DNA of 54,994 bases. Source: Deltaproteobacteria bacterium (GTDB lineage Bacteria > Desulfobacterota > Syntrophobacteria > BM002). Shown here one piece after another: positions 51,167 to 54,994 of this stretch. How positions within the stretch are numbered: position 1 is the stretch's first letter; every line of letters starts with the position of its first letter. Location: assembly GCA_022340905.1 (NCBI GenBank), contig JAJDNB010000137.1:1-54994 (forward strand), given 5' to 3'. A model generated the notes under the pieces. It had not been told where the DNA came from. It saw nothing but the letters and a program-made list of their open reading frames with translations, and searched no databases. The translations under genes and the position numbers were made by a program.

Positions 51167-52726
51167 CTATTCGACTGCAAGATAATTGCGGACGCTGCCC
51201 AATACGATCCGAGGAATATCGTTGCTGCTGTTTACCCCAAATACAGAGATATTCTGGTTTTTCACCGAGGCTTTGATAAAACGCAGGGCGCCGCTCTTTT
51301 TACCGACGTGGACTGCGGTCACTCGATTGTCCAAGCGAGAAAACCTGGAGATGGTTTGGTCCAAGTTAGTAATTTGCATATCGGTAATAAGAAAAATATC
51401 AGCTTCACTGTCTTCAGCCACGCTGGTGACTTCGTCGAGATCTAGAGCTGTGCCACCGCCGAAATATCGGCACAGCACCTGGTAAATTAGGGAGCGGCTG
51501 CGAGTGAATGGTAGATATTCCCTGCCGCCGGCAAGAGCGTCGCTGAAATTGTAAACTGCCACCTGGGCATCATGACGTAGGTAGGAATCTGCCGCGCAGC
51601 CTCCTCCTAGCACAGCGTATGATAAATGGGTGCGGGGGTCAATCATACTACCGGAGGAGTCGATCATTATGAGACAGTTGGGCGTCTTTTCCTTTTTACC
51701 GTATATTTGTCCCTCCTTTCTTTGCCAGATTTGGGTAATTCCGGGTAGGTATTTACCGAAACTGCACCATGGGTCCAAATCTTGAAAGGGCTGACACACC
51801 TCCCAGGGTCTATGGGAGTGTGGGTGGAGGTGTCCTGAGCCCCTCATGTCTTTTTTATGCAGTGGTAGGGCGTAATTTTCAGCCAATTTCATGTAATACA
51901 GTCGATTGGCATCCACTGGACTACCCGCACCGTGTCCCATGCCCTCATCTACGTCCTGCTTGACCTCTTCGAGCTGAGTTTGCAGGTCCTCAAAAACATC
52001 GGCGAACTGTTCTGGTGACTCTGCCTCCACGGCGAACTCACGCAGGGCTTGGTCTATCTCCTCTGGAGCATATTGTTGGAATCCATGCTTCCCCATGCGA
52101 GTATGTTCATCGGAAATGGGGGAGTCGGCTTCCTCGAGGAGCGGACGTATTCCGCGGATGAATCGGCTCAGGCTCACCATCCATCGACGCTTGTCAAGAT
52201 AAGGAATCGTTGCCAACCGACTTACTGTTTCGTCATCGCCTGGGCAACCTAGGTCTACTCCCCAGATCCTTTGATAGAGAGAACAAATTATTTTTTCAAA
52301 CCCTTTACGGGCACCACTTTTGTAGAGGAGGGGCAAAGAGCTCTGCCTCTCTTTAACCGCATGAGTGTCGGCCACTATGTCCATGAATAAATCCGTGGCC
52401 CTGCGGGCTAGGTCTCCCTCATTAAGAATTTCTTTGGCACGGGCATAAAACCTCAGATGGGTGGATAGGTCCCAGGGACAACAAGTGTAATGGCTAATAC
52501 CGTGGTCGAGTAAAGCCTCTAGAACGGTTGCCGCCGGGAGCATACGTGACATAGTGTTTACATATTCAAGGTTGAGGATGATCTGTTTGTTGCGCATCTC
52601 CATGGCCACGGGCGATGGATTGCTTTCGAATCGGGGCGTGGGGATTTCTGGAAAGAGATGTCTGCGACGGACCTCAGGCCAGAGGCGTTCAAGCAGCTCT
52701 TGCAAGTCTTCCGTCTGTTTCTCCAT
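51167..52726 (-). CDS. VWA-domain protein of a MoxR-VWA operon
   Basis: The 519-residue protein has an N-terminal helical domain with a zincin-like HGISH (75-79, in LEALLDHGISHY) and DIVADTHAV, as in DUF2201-like putative metallopeptidases. An acidic linker (220-262) follows. Then comes a C-terminal VWA domain with a complete MIDAS: D356-S-S-G-S360, Thr426 (GGGT) and Asp449 (ITDM). MoxR-VWA pairs act as chaperones or metal-insertion machines. It is the last gene of the operon, 47 bases after the GXGXG gene. Confidence 0.85.
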   Translation of the reverse strand: MEKQTEDLQELLERLWPEVRRRHLFPEIPTPRFESNPSPVAMEMRNKQIILNLEYVNTMSRMLPAATVLEALLDHGISHYTCCPWDLSTHLRFYARAKEILNEGDLARRATDLFMDIVADTHAVKERQSSLPLLYKSGARKGFEKIICSLYQRIWGVDLGCPGDDETVSRLATIPYLDKRRWMVSLSRFIRGIRPLLEEADSPISDEHTRMGKHGFQQYAPEEIDQALREFAVEAESPEQFADVFEDLQTQLEEVKQDVDEGMGHGAGSPVDANRLYYMKLAENYALPLHKKDMRGSGHLHPHSHRPWEVCQPFQDLDPWCSFGKYLPGITQIWQRKEGQIYGKKEKTPNCLIMIDSSGSMIDPRTHLSYAVLGGGCAADSYLRHDAQVAVYNFSDALAGGREYLPFTRSRSLIYQVLCRYFGGGTALDLDEVTSVAEDSEADIFLITDMQITNLDQTISRFSRLDNRVTAVHVGKKSGALRFIKASVKNQNISVFGVNSSNDIPRIVLGSVRNYLAVE

Positions 52727-52773
52727 TTTTTCTTACTCTTTCAAAAGGGCCATCCCACTGGGCCTCCCGAGTA

Positions 52774-53457
52774 CTAGCACAGTACGTCCCCTGCCACCGG
52801 TTCACCACCCTGATAAACGCGGCCAGCGGTCATGCGCCCCAGCCCCCGGATGCGGCTGCCAACCCAGATTTCTCCGCCTTGCATCCACTCACCAGTATTG
52901 CGGCCGCAATGCTGGTTAATGGTGATCTTGCCGTCTGTCATGCCCGCACCGGTCCAATCTCCTGTAGAGCCGGTTATGATGATTTCGCCGCCTTGCAGGG
53001 CTGAGCCGGTGAAGTTGCCCGCATCACCCTCGATACGAAGAGACTTCCCATAGGGCAGCCGATAGCCGAGAAAATGTAAAGTTCTTTGCATATCTCCCAA
53101 TCGAAGCACGATCTGTTCATCGGAGGTGTGATTACACAAAGCAGCAACATATATTCCTGCTGGCCCGGAAATGAGATAAGGAATGTCAGCCCCGTTGTCC
53201 AACACGTAACAGAAATCCTCAATGCTGTGGGCGTCGTAGTCTATATCCTTAATTACTTCACTGGCCGTCTTGTATGCTTCGATCACTCTATTGTGTTCCA
53301 CAAACCAAACAAGGCTTTTGAGTTCCTGTTCCACTAACTTTCCATAGCCACTCGCAAGTTCTCTGATGACCTGATCGTGTGCAGCCGCCAATTGGTCCAA
53401 AGGCAGGCCCCTTGCTTTTGAAAGAAAATCTTTGAAGTCTTCAAATGGATTAAACAC
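52774..53457 (-). CDS. GXGXG beta-helix protein (GltS-alpha/FwdC-like C terminus)
   Basis: The 227-residue protein has a helical N-terminal half (1-120, AAAHDQVIRELASGYGKLVEQE). Residues 138-227 have repeating glycine turns: GDAGNFTGSALQGGEI, GSTGDWTGAGMTDGKI, GRNTGEWMQGGEIWVGSRI, GLGRMTAGRVYQGG. This is the GXGXG right-handed beta-helix known from glutamate synthase alpha and formylmethanofuran dehydrogenase subunit C. No other subunit of those enzymes is nearby. It begins three bases after the MoxR stop, so the genes are surely cotranscribed. Confidence 0.85.
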   Translation of the reverse strand: MFNPFEDFKDFLSKARGLPLDQLAAAHDQVIRELASGYGKLVEQELKSLVWFVEHNRVIEAYKTASEVIKDIDYDAHSIEDFCYVLDNGADIPYLISGPAGIYVAALCNHTSDEQIVLRLGDMQRTLHFLGYRLPYGKSLRIEGDAGNFTGSALQGGEIIITGSTGDWTGAGMTDGKITINQHCGRNTGEWMQGGEIWVGSRIRGLGRMTAGRVYQGGEPVAGDVLC

Positions 53458-53460
53458 TTA

Positions 53461-54789
53461 TCACTCCAGATTCAGGTCTTTACGGATCTCTGCATAGAGG
53501 GGATGGTCACCGGCCACGGGTTCCAGAGACTCTCCCTGGAAGATACGATAGCCGGTGGCCAGGGCCGCTTTTACGTGTTCAGCCTGCTCGCTGTATCGCT
53601 GGAAGACCTCATTGATTGCCTGTCGAGCCAGATGAATTTGCAGAGGGTCATTGCGGCGGTCTTTCTCCAACAGAGACAGGTGTGCATCTGTCCATTGAGA
53701 TCTATGGGCCAGGCAGTAAGGGCTGACGGCACGCATTTGTTCTATTCCCACCGAGGAGGTATCAGTAAACCAGGCTAGGGCTTTAGCGTAGTTTACCAGG
53801 GATACGGGTAAGCGGTTGGAGGCGCAGTTGCGCAGCCGGTGGCAGAGATAGCCTGTGTAGTGGCAGCCCTCTTCACACACTTCGTTTGAACGTTTTTGTC
53901 CGTGACGATCGCAGAAAGAGAGCTCGGCAAGAAGCATCCTGGTAAAGGCATTGGCGTCCTGGTCCAATTCCATGGCAGAAATTTGCTTTCGAACCTCTTT
54001 CCTGCTGGAACGATCCAGGGTGTCAAGTTGCAAGGACCCCTTGAGGAAATCAGCAAATTCTTTAGAAATGGCGGTTATGTGGGACTCTATTTCCTTGGTT
54101 GCTTGCCGCTTTCTTAGACCATCTTGAAGCTTCCATTCCAGCTCCGGATGACGCAGTAGTCCCTCCTTGTCCTGTTTTTGGCTGATCATAAAGGCATAAC
54201 TTGGACCGGGATATCTCGATTCAACCAAAACATCAAAGCGATCCAACAAAGGTGCAATGATGGTGTTGGTTCCCTGATCCTGGTAATTGGCGGTGGCAAA
54301 CAGACAGTACTCAGTGTTGAGAAACAGCTCGTTTAGATATTCCCAGTTTCCCCGATCAACCCCATCGAGGATCATACTCTGCTTGGTTTCAGGCAGCCGG
54401 TTAATTTCGTCCACAATTTTGACTGGAAGCTGGACAAAGTAAGACCAGACCACTTCTTCGTGTCCTTTATTCAGTTTACCAAGATCCGGTCTGCCGATTA
54501 TCTTCTCTTCAGTTTGCTCTGGATGTCCGGAGACCTCGCTAGCCCAAACGGTGCCTACGGGAAGTTGATACACCAGGGAGCTGACGTATTCCGCGGCAGT
54601 AGTTTTGCCGAGGCCAGGTTCTCCCATAATCAGGGCCTTGCTGCCAGTCAGAGCAGTGATCAGAGTGAAGAGCAAGGTGGAATTAAATTGCTCTCCCCCA
54701 ATCTGAATATCCGGACGGGTGAAATAAAGGTGGGATTGGATAAAGTCGTAAAGTTGCCTTACCGTGTGCCGATATGTTCCATTTTCCAT
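53461..54789 (-). CDS. MoxR-type AAA+ ATPase with cysteine cluster
   Basis: A 442-residue AAA+ ATPase. Walker A GEPGLGKT (56-63), Walker B KIVDE (124-128), sensor 1 in FATAN (Asn168), and LLDRFD with the Arg finger region are typical of MoxR. A cysteine set C293, C305, C309, C316, C322 (CEEGCHYTGYLCHRLRNC) sits in the lid region and could bind zinc or Fe-S. ATG 54789 with AGGAG nine bases upstream is preferred over the ORF start at 54846. First gene of the operon. Confidence 0.9.
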   Translation of the reverse strand: MENGTYRHTVRQLYDFIQSHLYFTRPDIQIGGEQFNSTLLFTLITALTGSKALIMGEPGLGKTTAAEYVSSLVYQLPVGTVWASEVSGHPEQTEEKIIGRPDLGKLNKGHEEVVWSYFVQLPVKIVDEINRLPETKQSMILDGVDRGNWEYLNELFLNTEYCLFATANYQDQGTNTIIAPLLDRFDVLVESRYPGPSYAFMISQKQDKEGLLRHPELEWKLQDGLRKRQATKEIESHITAISKEFADFLKGSLQLDTLDRSSRKEVRKQISAMELDQDANAFTRMLLAELSFCDRHGQKRSNEVCEEGCHYTGYLCHRLRNCASNRLPVSLVNYAKALAWFTDTSSVGIEQMRAVSPYCLAHRSQWTDAHLSLLEKDRRNDPLQIHLARQAINEVFQRYSEQAEHVKAALATGYRIFQGESLEPVAGDHPLYAEIRKDLNLE

Positions 54790-54847
54790 GGCTGAGCTCT
54801 CCTTGATCCTTCCTACTATATCCTCTCCCTTGGTTGAAGTAAACAAT

Positions 54848-54965
54848 TAGGCAAAGAGCACAGAGCATGGAGCACGGGGCATGGGGCATAGGGTTAGAGG
54901 TCAGAAGACAGACGACAGAGGACAGACGTCAGTGTCGTTATCAGTAATTCGTTATTTGTTATACG
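54848..54965. repeat. Word repeats GAGCATGGAGCACGGGGCATGGGG and GACAGACGACAGAGGACAGA
   Basis: Upstream of the MoxR gene: the GCATGG family (54862-54892), then AGAAGACAGACGACAGAGGAC (54904-54924), then TAATTCGTTATTTGTTAT (54944-54961). No complementary arms are visible before the window ends. Confidence 0.5.
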
Positions 54966-54994
54966 GATGATCTGTTTCTAAGAGCTGGCGCGAA

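Overview
The window looks like chromosome from a Gram-negative, probably strictly anaerobic bacterium of the Desulfobacterota (former Deltaproteobacteria). This is inferred from gene order and content, not from a database search. LPS and outer-membrane genes are present (lptE, an Mla lipid transporter). The block fabF-rpiB-glyA-dCMP deaminase-nrdR-ribD-ribE-ribBA-ribH-nusB-leuS-lptE-rpsT is an order I associate with Geobacter-like genomes. Energy genes are acyl-CoA dehydrogenases, a thiolase, an ETF whose alpha subunit carries a ferredoxin domain, and an oxalate/formate-family (OFA) MFS carrier. The species cannot be named from this evidence.

Layout. 0-2 kb: end of an acyl-CoA dehydrogenase gene and a thiolase. 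2.2-3.7 kb: a MucR-like DNA-binding protein with a histone-H1-like tail and a small P-loop kinase. 4.0-7.5 kb: a four-gene Mla/MCE lipid transport operon (STAS-MlaE, MlaF, MlaD, lipoprotein). 7.6-12.9 kb: small cysteine-rich, exported or hypothetical proteins and a DUF2779 nuclease. 13.3-13.6 kb: tRNA-Glu and tRNA-Gln (minus strand). 13.9-21.5 kb: yceD-rpmF-fabH, then acyl-CoA dehydrogenase-etfB-etfA, then fabG-fabF; plsX, fabD and acpP are absent from the usual cluster positions. 21.5-33.2 kb: the housekeeping block through riboflavin synthesis, nusB, leuS, lptE and rpsT. 33.4-37.1 kb: murJ, a single-domain response regulator and an MFS carrier. 37.2-37.6 kb: tRNA-Gly and tRNA-Cys. 37.7-43 kb: mixed small metabolic genes (Yip1, macro domain, inositol phosphatase, DUF1178, HNH, amidohydrolase). 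43.4-45.2 kb: a broken small gene and the OFA carrier. 45.3-46.3 kb: a catalytically dead site-2-protease homologue and a partner membrane protein. 46.5-49.5 kb: a receiver-PAS-Ser/Thr kinase fusion and a TPR protein. 49.7-54.8 kb: acetyltransferase, phosphoesterase, and an operon of MoxR AAA+ ATPase, GXGXG beta-helix protein and VWA protein.

The most unusual content is between the genes. (1) At least twenty spacers contain imperfect hairpins built from reiterated short words (for example GGATTTCGGATT, CCATTACTCCATTACTCC, GGAGCATGGGGCAT). The left arm repeats a word and the right arm carries its reverse complement. About a dozen word families recur at distant sites. (2) A separate MITE-like element with about 20-bp terminal inverted repeats and TA ends occurs three times (8163-8357, 32656-32699, 48200-48522). 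In all three cases its first bases are the stop codon of the upstream gene. In the third copy a word hairpin occupies the centre of the element, which suggests that the word hairpins can move or grow. (3) The MoxR-GXGXG-VWA operon is the best candidate for an undescribed protein system.
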